This document shows positions 50,601 to 60,507 of a DNA stretch of 64,000 nucleotides, piece by piece (the first letter of the stretch is position 1; each line of letters opens with the position of its first letter). The notes under the pieces were generated by a model. It did no database searches. It was not told the DNA's origin and was given only the letters and a program-made list of their open reading frames with translations. This DNA comes from CAZBQJ01 sp964494085 (GTDB taxonomy: Bacteria > Patescibacteriota > Gracilibacteria > UBA1369). The position numbers and the translations under genes are program-made. The stretch covers positions 1 to 64,000 of the forward strand of contig CAZBQJ010000001.1 in the NCBI GenBank assembly GCA_964494085.1, read 5' to 3'.

Positions 50601-53600
50601 GGCAAAGTATATAGCGCTGACGATATTTACAATAATTATAAGGGCGAACAGCTAAATAGAGTTCCCGCTCTATCTGAAGTGAAAAACGATGGAGTCGGAT
50701 TACAAATGATTGATAATATCCTCGGGCCAGAATTAACTGGTCAAGTTGTCAAAAACAAATTGGCACTATTCCGTGCCATTCTACAAACTTACAGCCTCAC
50801 TGATTTAATCAACCAAGGCTCTATCAAGAGAGGCTCAAGCCCCGGATTACCAAATCAGGAATTCTACGTCATCGACAATTTACCAAAAATTTTTGTTGAC
50901 TACATGGCTGCCAAAACTGCTCCCGGTGAAGTCACCAACTTCGAAAAAGTGGTTGACAATAAACAGAATCTTTCCACACCTGAATATAACGAAGCTCTCA
51001 ATCCTCAAGCCAAATTACGACGCGTCGCTGAATTTTTCTTCCCGCTCAAAGAATCAGAAAGAACTTATGCCGATGTTGGCGAAGGAGTCGGCAAGAGTGA
51101 AGAGGTCGAAAGGATTTACAATCGCATGGATTATACCTTTGCCAATACTCAATTCCTCAAAGCTATCACCGGAGTAGAAAACGGCAATATTAATACTCCG
51201 ATCGACGAGACTCGCCTGGTCTTTATGCTCAAGAGTCACCTCGACATGTTCAACAACGCTCTTGACCAGATGTATGGACCAGAACAGGGATCAATCGTCA
51301 GAAAACAATTTACCAATATCTTCGGAGCAAGATTACCCGATATAAGCACTATGGCTAGTCTGGAAACCATCATGAATGACCCCAAAAAGGGTGCTGTGTT
51401 ATCTCAGGCCATCCGCGACGGTTTTGTCTTCGCCCATGAAAGAAAAATCGATACTCAGCGTGACAAAGCCATGGAAAAACTCGGTAACAATCTCGAGAAA
51501 TGGAAGGGAATGATTACCAAAGAAGAATATGACACCTTATACAAAGCTCTCCGCGAAGCAAAAATCCCAGAAAACGAAATTCCCTTAGCCGTTGAGAAAC
51601 TTTTGCCAGTCTGGTTTGGTCTAGGTATCGATACCAGTAATGGTACTTTCGGCATTGCGGCTGGAGTCGTTGTCCCAATTCAACTAGGTAAAAATGGTAA
51701 ATACGGAACTATTACTATCGGCGGTGGCGTAGGAGTTGGAAAAGGTATAAATGGGCTGGGCGTTGGAGTAACAGCAGGAAGTGTCTACAAAACTCCACAC
51801 TTTGGTCCATTTACCCTCTTCGCCGGTGGCGGAATGGGCGTTGGAGTAGATACTACCGGAAGCTTCGGCGTAGGTGGTGGTGTCGGCGGTGGGGTTTCCA
51901 TCGAATGGGGTACAGTTGAATCAACCAAAATCTCTTCTGATGTCGGAATAGCCTATGTCCCGGGAATGCCATTCCCTCTTCCGGGTGTCACAGTTACTTT
52001 TGAAAAAAATCACGAAGCCAGTATGGCCAATCTTCGAAGTGAAGCTCGCCAGAAATTTGGTTTGGACAAAGTCGACGCTGAAATAGCCACAGCCAAAACA
52101 GATGTCGAAAGAAAAGCGGCTATCAAAAAAAATCAACTTTATCGCACTATTTTTGAAAGAGCATACGGCAACTTCGATCAAGCCAATCCATCAACCGTAG
52201 TAGAAAAATTCAAGAGATACGAAGCCAATCTCGATGAAACCATTCGTCAGAATTATGATCCAACTCTTTTCCTCGGTCTTTCTAAAATTATCGTCGGTTT
52301 CGGAATCGATCCGGATTCCGGCAAATTCATTTTCCTGGTCGGTGGAACCATCGTCACCGGTAAAGAAATAAAGACTTACGCCTTCGAAGGTAAAAAGTCT
52401 GATGTCCTGGAACAGGAAGTTCAGATTTCCCACATGCACGAATTAGTCAAAAGATATAGTGAAACTAATGGAGCAATGAGTAATGCCAGCGAAAGTGCTG
52501 AAGTTGATTCCTTAATCTCATCCGGACAATTCTTGGCCATACCGAATAGCAAACATTTGAGGATCTTTATGCCAAGAGGTGAATCACCGACTCCAGTACC
52601 TGTTAAATTAGCTGAGAATGCTTCTTCAACCGAAAAAATTGAGGCCAACTTTAACGAAAAACTAAGGCCTCTCAATCTTCGTGTGGAATTCGATCCAACC
52701 AAAAAATTATTCGAACTTAAATTCCTGGATTGGAATGATCAAACCAACTATGACATCGCCGTCGATTCCAAAATGAAAGCAGGCGGTATAGTCACAGAAG
52801 GTGGACACATTTACCTTGGTACTGATTTCAGTAAAGTTAATACCCTCGCTATATTACGTTCCGACTATGAGATGCCTTTTAAAGAAGAAGGAAAGAATTA
52901 CCATTCAATTATTACCGTCAGCGACTCCCCTCTTACTCCGGCTCATAAAATTTACAACTCATCCAGAGAAATTCTTTCTTCCAAAGGCGGTAACTGGTTT
53001 AAGCAACAAGGTTCAGGGTATGACAAATACGGTACTCCGGAAGCTTCCCGTTTCTACTCAGCCAAAGAGGGCCAGAAGTATGCCTTCGACGACAAGCAAT
53101 TCGAGGCAGCATCAAGCGCTATACCAGTCGACACAGCTAAAACTAAAAAGAACATCGATAAACTCTCCATCACCGTAGAAGAAAAAGGTGAAGCCAATGA
53201 AAAAGCCTGTTCTGATTTCGCCGCTAAATTCCTCAAAGCTCACCCGATTGACTATCGATCCAAGAGTAACAAAGAAACCCAAACCAACGAATTCGATGAT
53301 CTCAATGACTTAATAGCTGCTGATTGGAAGAAATCCACCGGCAAAGAAATCAATCCAGCCGAACTAAATCTGGTTAGATTGAAGATTATGGATGCTTCTT
53401 TCATTGAACTTGGTGACCTTACAGGCAAGGCTCGTTTAGCAGCGTTCAAGAATCGACTGGAGAAAACTGAGCGGGAAATTATGCTACCAAGATTCCGCCA
53501 GTTGATTAAAGATAATCATGACAAGTACAAAGAGGGTGATCCAAGTTATATCCGCATGAAAGCGGAAGATCTGTCCAGAATTATCATGGCCAGAATCAGT

Positions 53601-54569
53601 AATATCGACGTTAACACTGATGCCGGGGCAACCTTACTCAGTAAAATTGATCGTACCTCCACAGTAGCAGGTACTCTGGACATCGTAGGTTTCCGTGGAG
53701 AAGTATACGGCGCTGATAATACAGCCCCAAATCAAATCATGATTGGCTCTAGTCCTGATTACGCCAGCTTCCTCAAAAACAAACCTGAAAGTGCTGAGGC
53801 AGACATTGCCAGACTGATTTTCGAGGAAACCAGTAAAATGCCCAAGCATATCGATATAAAAACCGATACTCCTGTCGAAACTCTGTCATTAGTAAAACCT
53901 GAAATCTACAATTTATTACGTGCCGACCTTGCGCAGAAAGTTATTTCTATTCTTTTCACCCCTTATAGTAAAAATCTCTTCAGTTCTGGAGTAAGAGAAG
54001 AAATCCTCAGGCTGGCTGCTAATAAAGACAATTTAACCTTCAACGACAATAGTGCCAAAGCGCTGGTTGAATTCCAGAATTTGGTAGAAGGAATTCGCGC
54101 CGCAGAAATGTCCGGAGAAAAGTCTTACAGTCCGTCTAACGCTCCAGATTATCGTTTCATACTTACCACAGAAATCCATGACGGAGTTTACAAAAAATGT
54201 ACTAATTACTCCATGTGGGCTAACGAAGGGTTGGAATTACAGTTACGTACCAACAAAGTCATCACCGGTCCACAACTCGTCACTGCTTACGGGCTCAGCA
54301 CAGGTACCACAGTCAGCCAAAGCCAGCTTGAACTTACTACCATTAATGTGGCAGCAGCCTTCGCTGTTAAACCAAAAGCACCATCAGAAGGTGGTGGCGG
54401 TGGTGGTGGAGGTGAACCAGAAAGCGCCGGAGAAAAGGGTGAAACAAGAGTTGGAAGCGGCGACCGCGAGTCACATGGAATTACGACTCCAGACAGAACT
54501 ACTCCTTCGGATACTGGTGGGAATCCACCTCCGACGGCAGCCGATCAGGGTGGCGGAGAATCAGCATAA
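47676..54569 (+). CDS. Giant 2297-residue protein of unknown function
   Basis: No signal peptide or clear membrane segment. Visible parts: an N-terminal domain shared with the preceding protein (about 60-150); a tandem pair of diverged ~280-residue units (about 370-660 and 668-945); a helical middle (945-1310); a glycine-rich, beta-like section (1314-1412) with alternating Gly and aliphatic residues; a related short hairpin (VGFGIDPDSGKFIFLVGG, about 1537) echoing FGLGIDTSNGTFGIAAG; a long mixed region; and a C-terminal low-complexity tail (about 2238-2297) with a run of eight glycines. I recognise no family or catalytic motif. The 21-nt gap to the next giant gene implies co-transcription. 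Confidence 0.85.
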   Translation: MTMIDNKHNSLNLRNCHQVKPPKFTPRVVFRVLESTSERPAAEEKAERIVDLDQFKNETDFKSNRTETLRKLALQDDVLSKNFEIAIQESLDHQGYDGSIDSFWKEMETGYHCQKINIKEGRLRFLNDQGKEVAPKFSIIPIIVDLSKFNPDTPRTKYYNPDTGLVNLKDWKEVKKITVSDIIINARDGTEIIVTKPGKKPRRATFTENGKNAYYDDNTKTSERVAIFNGDKVELVRKAKAPEVKESDNYSKFPSAGEYKFVKRTATAEGYSAEDFINTALGIEGKIKDIPNFNESNKNIVRLRQMHKDGYKVADYFDFLQQHGAIKKDRITLLVDTNFLSAKDRASRLATDTAKKRADETARVEGFTKDRDKYYLPVNLLEKRKFKLSDPKLIEALSSPQKWATAWADDSIEGLKVLKGIISSEPDIFGSFSRSPNLLRDKIRTAIYQYKAEQIDFEDLIDDILQVRLPSFADSADQASIEKLQPPRQKFVDYYQKLSPQNKALDVVQKAYGFLNKLGSETIASATIATDVKNEAIWLNFAFEGKGYTVKVNPSGAVVGEKTIQIFYLNSKTPYSQGSGYENGARFKVSTLNKGDFKANNEVQNWFRDAVTPPMTYSGFVEIYKANFNPDGSPKTPMPAEYVQRMRNIIIGGNRFLIQLKDMKYTEKATGTIGKLGFAENRRGEVNDKVFLDIADDDARWSKEWANPTRNTTKLLKQAFQDDPVLRDIADRDPKGISKRVQDAITTGLDKYLYIDDVIEHVLKGMRMPSLAPEAMELPKGVKFIDYFQAIDKPTDGDQWARLVLQSLGSESLERAVVDNRNKDTYLITTTFENRVYTLVLRRGGALTHMIEIKTPNGKPYADSNGYDNSEEFIGNMSPADSPKILNWFRNAVTPSLESASDFRAEYARLFDTQGNPKPGVSPEIADRFKTIIHASNRLIMAFEGNKESVKESSERTYISQLLRNSKLDTQTYNVGKVYSADDIYNNYKGEQLNRVPALSEVKNDGVGLQMIDNILGPELTGQVVKNKLALFRAILQTYSLTDLINQGSIKRGSSPGLPNQEFYVIDNLPKIFVDYMAAKTAPGEVTNFEKVVDNKQNLSTPEYNEALNPQAKLRRVAEFFFPLKESERTYADVGEGVGKSEEVERIYNRMDYTFANTQFLKAITGVENGNINTPIDETRLVFMLKSHLDMFNNALDQMYGPEQGSIVRKQFTNIFGARLPDISTMASLETIMNDPKKGAVLSQAIRDGFVFAHERKIDTQRDKAMEKLGNNLEKWKGMITKEEYDTLYKALREAKIPENEIPLAVEKLLPVWFGLGIDTSNGTFGIAAGVVVPIQLGKNGKYGTITIGGGVGVGKGINGLGVGVTAGSVYKTPHFGPFTLFAGGGMGVGVDTTGSFGVGGGVGGGVSIEWGTVESTKISSDVGIAYVPGMPFPLPGVTVTFEKNHEASMANLRSEARQKFGLDKVDAEIATAKTDVERKAAIKKNQLYRTIFERAYGNFDQANPSTVVEKFKRYEANLDETIRQNYDPTLFLGLSKIIVGFGIDPDSGKFIFLVGGTIVTGKEIKTYAFEGKKSDVLEQEVQISHMHELVKRYSETNGAMSNASESAEVDSLISSGQFLAIPNSKHLRIFMPRGESPTPVPVKLAENASSTEKIEANFNEKLRPLNLRVEFDPTKKLFELKFLDWNDQTNYDIAVDSKMKAGGIVTEGGHIYLGTDFSKVNTLAILRSDYEMPFKEEGKNYHSIITVSDSPLTPAHKIYNSSREILSSKGGNWFKQQGSGYDKYGTPEASRFYSAKEGQKYAFDDKQFEAASSAIPVDTAKTKKNIDKLSITVEEKGEANEKACSDFAAKFLKAHPIDYRSKSNKETQTNEFDDLNDLIAADWKKSTGKEINPAELNLVRLKIMDASFIELGDLTGKARLAAFKNRLEKTEREIMLPRFRQLIKDNHDKYKEGDPSYIRMKAEDLSRIIMARISNIDVNTDAGATLLSKIDRTSTVAGTLDIVGFRGEVYGADNTAPNQIMIGSSPDYASFLKNKPESAEADIARLIFEETSKMPKHIDIKTDTPVETLSLVKPEIYNLLRADLAQKVISILFTPYSKNLFSSGVREEILRLAANKDNLTFNDNSAKALVEFQNLVEGIRAAEMSGEKSYSPSNAPDYRFILTTEIHDGVYKKCTNYSMWANEGLELQLRTNKVITGPQLVTAYGLSTGTTVSQSQLELTTINVAAAFAVKPKAPSEGGGGGGGGEPESAGEKGETRVGSGDRESHGITTPDRTTPSDTGGNPPPTAADQGGGESA
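48780..49665 (+). repeat. Protein repeat unit 1 in the giant gene
   Basis: Codes for residues of about 370-660: WATAWADD, LPSFADSADQ, KFVDYYQKLS, LNKLGSETIASA, SGYENGARF, NWFRDAVTP, GNRFLIQLK. Each landmark has its counterpart in the next unit at matching spacing. Confidence 0.75.
49680..50515 (+). repeat. Protein repeat unit 2 in the giant gene
   Basis: Codes for about residues 670-945: WSKEWANP, MPSLAPEAME, KFIDYFQAID, LQSLGSESLERA, NGYDNSEEF, NWFRNAVTP, SNRLIMAFE. Collinear with unit 1; an old tandem duplication, since only a minority of positions are still identical. Confidence 0.75.
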
Positions 54570-54590
54570 TTAATATAAAAAATACATAAA

Positions 54591-57500
54591 ATGAAGACCA
54601 TGAAAATAAATAAATTAATTATCGCACTAGTGGCAGTAGCCACGATGTTTGGAGGCCAAATTGCCAATGCGAAAGTTCTAGGGAACAGTTATCCTGTTTG
54701 TGCTCTAGCCATATTCCCCTACTGGCCCACAGCTTCGGAAAGTATTGGTCCAGCTGGTGAACCTTACCTAAACCATCGCAATGACCTCTGTCAGACTAAT
54801 CTCAGTTACCCCAGTGGTTCTGAGAAATCCTATCCTACCTCGGAATTAACTGATGCAAAAGTCCCCCTGAAAAATAACGCTCCTAATCACAAAGTTCCCA
54901 TTGGTTTTCATGAACATTCTTATTACAACGATTCAGTCGATGATTCCAAATACTACAAGTCCTTCGTAAAAGCTTTCCAAATTACATTGCAACCCGATGT
55001 AATGGACAACATTGACAAATTCTATTGCGACTATCCCTATCCCGGTAATGGTTTTACACCATCACAATATATCGAACTTTTGCCAAGTGAAGCTCAAGTA
55101 AAAGCTGCCATCGGTGACGTTTGTGCAGGATGGAAAAATGCTAGCACGATCCAAACTGGTTATATAGCGAACTTATGGGGCGGTACCAAAATCCAATATG
55201 ATCCTACTGCACATACTATTACCTGGATATTTGCAGTAGATAAAACCGACTGGTATCCAGTTTTTTATGGCAAAAATGATAAAACTGATAATTTTTTGGA
55301 TAACATCATCGGTCTTGATACTGGTAATGACCAAAATCGAAAGTTCACCTTTAATATTAAATTGGAAACCAAAGATTTAAGTGCATCCAAAAAGATCTGG
55401 GCAGCTACTACCACCTCCAAAGTATTGCTAAGAAACATGGGTATCAGCAAAGTCGACACCAAAAAGGATACTAGTTTATTAGCCAAAGGATGTACTACAG
55501 CAGGTCACTATGAACAAGGTTGGTGCAGTATTCCAGCAGATGGAACAGTCGTTCCCAAATATAATGGGCAGACTCTTCCTTCCAACTATTTTTGGTACGG
55601 AATCGGTAATGTCGTATCTATCTGGAAATCGCCCACCACCCCCCCTCCCTCCGACGTCGCCTGTGCTGATTTGCAATGGGATGGCGCCTTTCAAAAACCC
55701 AATAAAATCGGGCTACTCAGCCCCGATAACATTAATCCAAACGCCTTGTTGCCCGACCAGGCAGCCTTGATGAAATTCAAAACCATTTACCAAAGCGGTG
55801 CAGGAACAAAGCGCCCTCTCGAATATGACTGGGTATCCTTTAACGGCGACCAAAATCGACCGGCCTGGTTCAAAAATGACGACGCTTTATTTGTCATCCA
55901 ACCCATTGTCAAACCAGTCCTCGAACTTGCTCCTATCGTCAGTTTGCCGTTGAATGTGCTTCAAGTCGCCCATGCCGCTTTACCGACAGTCGACACTTCT
56001 TCATTAACCGAAGGTGCTTCTGTCAATCCTAATCTTCTCGGCCTCCTTTCCTTAGGTAAATTCAAAGACGAGGTGAATTCTACATTACTATTCAACCCTC
56101 TGATTGATGATGATTATCGTGCTTACTATACCGGTGGGTCTGCCGGTGTAACCCTGGGCGTCCAAGCCTATTACACCGATGGTAAAAACATCCCCGGCCA
56201 AGGAGCAATGGTCAATACTCCGAATGGAATCAAACAAAAAGCCGAGAAATGTCATCTCGAATTAAAGATTCTTCCCGCTCCCGCATTTTGTATCAAACTG
56301 GACCTGGATCCCAGTACGCTTAAACCCAATACTCCGGTCACTTTCACAGTAACTCCACATTTTGATCCAGCCGATCAAACTATTCCACTAAACTATTTTT
56401 GGAATGCCGACCAAGCCTCAGGTTTCTCAAAATTTGGTAAAGGCTTGCCAAATGCCAGCGTTTTCGATCCTTCCATTTTCACAAAAATCCCCGGTGGATC
56501 ATCCGGCGGCAAACCAAGTTGGACAATCAATGGTCTCAATGATGCCCTGAGTATCGGTACATCGATCAACGGTCTAATCGACCCTTGTGCCAACGGAGGT
56601 TGCGAAACCAAACCGGCCAATCCTTTGCTCAATCCGGGAGGTCCGTTCGAGCAAATAAACATCAATGCAAAAGGTATTAGTACACCAGCCCTTAGCGGTG
56701 GCCTGAACCTCGACCTGGGAGCCAGTCTGGGAGGAGCAAATCTCTTTGCTGCAGATAAAATCGCCGCTTTACCTTCAGGTCTAAGCGCAGAAACATCTAA
56801 GATCGGCACTTCTTCCAGCGTACTTGATTCATTAATCCAGTCGAACAGTGGCGGTGGTACCGACCAAATCGACCTCGATGGGGCAACTGTCCAAGAAGCC
56901 ATTTATGGAGGATTTAAAGATATTCAAGGTGGAAGTGAATTACCGACCAACCCCTACTTGGAAACAAAAGACAATAAAACTTACTACACCGGGGGTCCGG
57001 CCGGCACTATGATCACCGTTCAAGCTCAAGGCAAAGACGGCGCTCTTTACCCGCTCTGTAAAAACTCGCTGATTATCCCTGCAGAAGCCAAATGTCAGCA
57101 ATTAAAAGTAAAGTTTCTCGATGGATCAACCGAAGTGCCGATCAGCAATTTAGTAGCTGGCACCACTTATACCATTGTCGTCGACCAGCCAAATTCAAAA
57201 CTCACTGACGGTAGTCCCATCACTAATTACATAATTAGCGCATTCAACCCAGCCGGAAATCCGGGAACATTAACCCCAGATCCTACTAATCCAGCAAATT
57301 GTAAAGACATTATTTCCAACCTGGTCCTACCACCAACCATCAGCACATTCGGCTCCACACCAGTTAATTGTAAATATAATTACGCAGCAAAAGCCAAAGA
57401 TCAGCTGAAACTCGAAGCCGATCCTACAGACGGTGTCGCGGCTTGTACTATCGAACAAACCATCCCCGAAATCCCCACTACTCCAATTTGTAAATCTCTC

Positions 57501-60494
57501 AATCTGGTCACCAATCCTTTGCTTGGAGGAACAACTATCAGTGCCTCTCAGACTATCGGCTTGACCACTGATCCTCGTGATACTGACGGCCTGGTACGCG
57601 ACCCGATCATCTATAGCGAAACCGGTGGCGGTAACTTTGTGGCCGAACCGGCCAATGCAGCCAGTTGTCCGGCTGTACCGGCCGACTCTTTGGCTACGGT
57701 TACTTTCGAAGCCAACCATACTTGTAAATATTCTTATCTCGCGCCCTCTGCCCCTACGGGAACAGAAACTGTCAGCGTCAAAGTAAAACAGGATGATGGC
57801 GTGCCCGCTTGTCAGCAGAATTTCACTATCATAAAACCTCCCAAGACTACTGAAATCTGTTTAAGCTTAAACTTTAAAGTAAACGGTTCTTATACACTAA
57901 ATCCTCTGATTTCAGCCGGGCAGAGTTATGCTTTGCAGGGTGATCCTATTACTGATAAAGGTAATCCCGTTCAATTGATTGAATGGACTGAAAACGGTTC
58001 TGGTAAATTAATCGGTGAACCTAGCAATCCTGGTATTTGTCCTGCCATTATCGACAATGGCTCTGTGGTTACACCGGCTTTCTGTCGCTATATCTACTCC
58101 TCTCCTTCTGACGCAGATTCATCTTCTGGATTCTCGGTTCGAGCCGTCCCAGATGATGGCGTCCCAGCCTGTAAAGCTGCTTCACAATTATTCACTCCTC
58201 CTAATGTCACACCATATTGTCTCTACCTGGATTTAGATACATCGGGAACCTTCAGTCCTCTCGACAGTAATGATATGAATGCCACTGTAGTGATGAGTGA
58301 TGGCAGCAAATACAATGACAATGTCCGCTTCCGTTCAACTGATGGGTCAGGTAAGACAACTGGTGGTTTCGGATTCACTTCCGGTAGCGGAACTGGCAAC
58401 TTTAGAACTCAGACTGATGCAACTAACAATACCCATAACGTCAATTTCTCCAATGGAAGTGCGACTACAGGTTTGAATATCTTCCTTTCAGAGACTTCAG
58501 TTGTTCAAACTGCAGCATGTCAAAGACAACTTTCTCCTACTATCAAACCTCCTACAGTATGTACTACTCCTCCTCATATCGTTAGAACAGGAAACAGCTT
58601 TACAGCTGAAGGTGGAGACAGCTCATCTTATTGCTGGAGTATTTCCGGACCAGACAACCCGCTCTTCACCAATGGTAAAAATACCGCCACCGGCGACAGC
58701 GTAGCCCTGGACAAAGGCTATAGCGACTTCGATCTGGAGGTTCATGATTGTAACCCTAAATTCAGTTATATCTGTTCAGACCGTTATACCATCGAAGGTA
58801 CACCACATATTGAAAAGAAAATCAGTAAAGCTTCTCCTATCGGTTATACTACTAAAATTAATTACTCAACTAAGGGAGATGCCGCATCTTTCAATGAAGA
58901 TGTTAAATACCAATTGACCTACACCCCTTCGGACCATGCTGGTGGCAATCTGACTGCCTCTATCTATGATCCGGCCTTTACCGGCACTATCAATGGCAGC
59001 AAGACAGCAATTGATAAAAACGGCGTAACTTCACAAGTAACAGGTGGCAATGTCACTATCGACTTACCATCCATCACTGTGAACTCAGCTTCCAAAACTT
59101 ATCCTAAGTGTCCTGGCAGCTTCACCCCTCTCGATCCATGTTATGAAGTCAAAACATCATCTCCTTATACAGGCTTTGGAACTCTAACCATTCATGGAAT
59201 ACAGAGTTCTGACACCATCACTATCAACTATAATGGCACTTTATCTTCCAGTATCAGTTCTGCAGAATGTCAGGATGGAACGGCTTGTAATGAGAAGGTT
59301 CTCAACCAATCCTTCGTCAGTGACATGAAATATTGTACTGCAGAAACTGCCGAGGGCGGTGCTGTCACCTATCCTTGTACTGAGGTCAGTAAAACCCCTA
59401 TTTGTCAGGACGTCCAATATATTGATAATAATGGAGAAGTTATCATCACTAAACCATGTACTAGCGGTGGACCATATATGATTTTCTCTAATATGACATC
59501 AGCAGAAGAAGTATGTCAGTACTTCCTAACACGTGCTAGCGGTGACATCTTCCTAGAAGATCAATTGAAATACGGATTGGATATTTCCAAATGTTATCCC
59601 TTCAAGAATATCTCTTCAACTGTCACCGTCCCTACTTCAACCATCACTGACCAATTAGCCAAGACCGGTGGGGGCACCCCGGGTGAAGTAATATCTATCA
59701 ACCATGAAATTTGTTCTGCTGGTCAGAATAATTTCCAGAATCCTTCATTGAAACCCGACCAGATCGAAGCTTTATCAGAATTATATGGTTCAGAAGTTTC
59801 CAATCTCTCCAGCCAAATCTGTGAAGTCGGGCTGGTACCGGGACTGGTTTGGACCAAAGATCAGATCAATGCCACTATTGCCCAAAACATCGGTAAATTG
59901 ACCAGATGGGATGATGGAAGCAATCCTGGTAATACCATTTCCAGCGCCAGCGATATTACGGCTGAAGGCGGCAATGTCTATTACTACAAGGGCACAGGCT
60001 CTGGCGACAAAGTAACTATTGAAGCTTTAGCCATTCCTGAAGGCAGCGGTTCAATGACCATCATCATCGAAAATGCCGACCTTCAGATCAACGGCAATGT
60101 CGAATATGCCAATACAAGCAAAACAGCTACTACAGCCGATGAAATCTCATCACTGGGCATAATCGTTATCGACGGTAATATGTACGTTGATAAAGACGTA
60201 GAAAAATTAGCAGGTGCCTACTTCATCCAGAGAACCGACACTAGTAAATACGATGTTGGTAATGTTCTCTCCGGTCATGCAGGTACTGTCGAAGAATCCG
60301 ACAAAACTTTGACCGTCAACGGTTCAATCTACGGTAATATCGGCCCACTCTTTGAGCATCGTACCGCTGCCGGCGACGTCGGCGCAGAAGGCGGTTCTAT
60401 CACTATCCGCTACGATCAAAGAATCATTCAAAATCCACCGGCCGGCCTGTCAGAATTGATCGGTGATTTCTCCCAATCCCAGATCGCCCAATAA
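54591..60494 (+). CDS. Giant 1967-residue secreted modular surface protein
   Basis: Signal peptide with likely cleavage after ANA (residue 27); ATG 54600 is an alternative start. Residues 28-350 form a unique N-terminal region. From about residue 357 on there is a series of cysteine-containing beta modules beginning with C-x-x-L (near 357, 566, 834, 966, 1089, 1209). A DUF11-like stretch (HIEKKISKASPIGYTTKINY) follows near 1405. The last 200 residues resemble a C-terminal domain I recall from large Patescibacteria surface proteins (IENADLQINGNVEY, IIVIDGNMYVDKDV, DQRIIQNPPAGL). Many Cys residues suggest disulfides outside the cell. Adhesin or sheath role is inference. Confidence 0.87.
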   Translation: MKTMKINKLIIALVAVATMFGGQIANAKVLGNSYPVCALAIFPYWPTASESIGPAGEPYLNHRNDLCQTNLSYPSGSEKSYPTSELTDAKVPLKNNAPNHKVPIGFHEHSYYNDSVDDSKYYKSFVKAFQITLQPDVMDNIDKFYCDYPYPGNGFTPSQYIELLPSEAQVKAAIGDVCAGWKNASTIQTGYIANLWGGTKIQYDPTAHTITWIFAVDKTDWYPVFYGKNDKTDNFLDNIIGLDTGNDQNRKFTFNIKLETKDLSASKKIWAATTTSKVLLRNMGISKVDTKKDTSLLAKGCTTAGHYEQGWCSIPADGTVVPKYNGQTLPSNYFWYGIGNVVSIWKSPTTPPPSDVACADLQWDGAFQKPNKIGLLSPDNINPNALLPDQAALMKFKTIYQSGAGTKRPLEYDWVSFNGDQNRPAWFKNDDALFVIQPIVKPVLELAPIVSLPLNVLQVAHAALPTVDTSSLTEGASVNPNLLGLLSLGKFKDEVNSTLLFNPLIDDDYRAYYTGGSAGVTLGVQAYYTDGKNIPGQGAMVNTPNGIKQKAEKCHLELKILPAPAFCIKLDLDPSTLKPNTPVTFTVTPHFDPADQTIPLNYFWNADQASGFSKFGKGLPNASVFDPSIFTKIPGGSSGGKPSWTINGLNDALSIGTSINGLIDPCANGGCETKPANPLLNPGGPFEQININAKGISTPALSGGLNLDLGASLGGANLFAADKIAALPSGLSAETSKIGTSSSVLDSLIQSNSGGGTDQIDLDGATVQEAIYGGFKDIQGGSELPTNPYLETKDNKTYYTGGPAGTMITVQAQGKDGALYPLCKNSLIIPAEAKCQQLKVKFLDGSTEVPISNLVAGTTYTIVVDQPNSKLTDGSPITNYIISAFNPAGNPGTLTPDPTNPANCKDIISNLVLPPTISTFGSTPVNCKYNYAAKAKDQLKLEADPTDGVAACTIEQTIPEIPTTPICKSLNLVTNPLLGGTTISASQTIGLTTDPRDTDGLVRDPIIYSETGGGNFVAEPANAASCPAVPADSLATVTFEANHTCKYSYLAPSAPTGTETVSVKVKQDDGVPACQQNFTIIKPPKTTEICLSLNFKVNGSYTLNPLISAGQSYALQGDPITDKGNPVQLIEWTENGSGKLIGEPSNPGICPAIIDNGSVVTPAFCRYIYSSPSDADSSSGFSVRAVPDDGVPACKAASQLFTPPNVTPYCLYLDLDTSGTFSPLDSNDMNATVVMSDGSKYNDNVRFRSTDGSGKTTGGFGFTSGSGTGNFRTQTDATNNTHNVNFSNGSATTGLNIFLSETSVVQTAACQRQLSPTIKPPTVCTTPPHIVRTGNSFTAEGGDSSSYCWSISGPDNPLFTNGKNTATGDSVALDKGYSDFDLEVHDCNPKFSYICSDRYTIEGTPHIEKKISKASPIGYTTKINYSTKGDAASFNEDVKYQLTYTPSDHAGGNLTASIYDPAFTGTINGSKTAIDKNGVTSQVTGGNVTIDLPSITVNSASKTYPKCPGSFTPLDPCYEVKTSSPYTGFGTLTIHGIQSSDTITINYNGTLSSSISSAECQDGTACNEKVLNQSFVSDMKYCTAETAEGGAVTYPCTEVSKTPICQDVQYIDNNGEVIITKPCTSGGPYMIFSNMTSAEEVCQYFLTRASGDIFLEDQLKYGLDISKCYPFKNISSTVTVPTSTITDQLAKTGGGTPGEVISINHEICSAGQNNFQNPSLKPDQIEALSELYGSEVSNLSSQICEVGLVPGLVWTKDQINATIAQNIGKLTRWDDGSNPGNTISSASDITAEGGNVYYYKGTGSGDKVTIEALAIPEGSGSMTIIIENADLQINGNVEYANTSKTATTADEISSLGIIVIDGNMYVDKDVEKLAGAYFIQRTDTSKYDVGNVLSGHAGTVEESDKTLTVNGSIYGNIGPLFEHRTAAGDVGAEGGSITIRYDQRIIQNPPAGLSELIGDFSQSQIAQ
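57090..58555 (+). repeat. Tandem cysteine-bearing beta modules
   Basis: Four consecutive units of about 113-132 residues, each opening with CxxLxx (KCQQLKVKF, ICKSLNLVT, ICLSLNFKV, YCLYLDLD). Three of them contain a C(K/R)Y(N/S/I)Y strand and a closing DDGV(P/A)AC-type turn. Spacing and Cys pattern suggest Ig-like domains with one conserved disulfide. Confidence 0.7.
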
Positions 60495-60507
60495 ATAATG
60501 TAATCAA

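Noticed and set aside
54390..54569. Glycine run and low-complexity end of the giant gene taken as assembly error or frameshift
   Set aside because: The frame stays open to a stop placed 21 nt before the next gene, and acidic Gly/Ser/Pro tails are common at protein ends.
47676..60494. Contact-dependent inhibition or polymorphic toxin system
   Set aside because: No toxin domain, immunity gene, TpsB partner or RHS/FHA repeats could be recognised.
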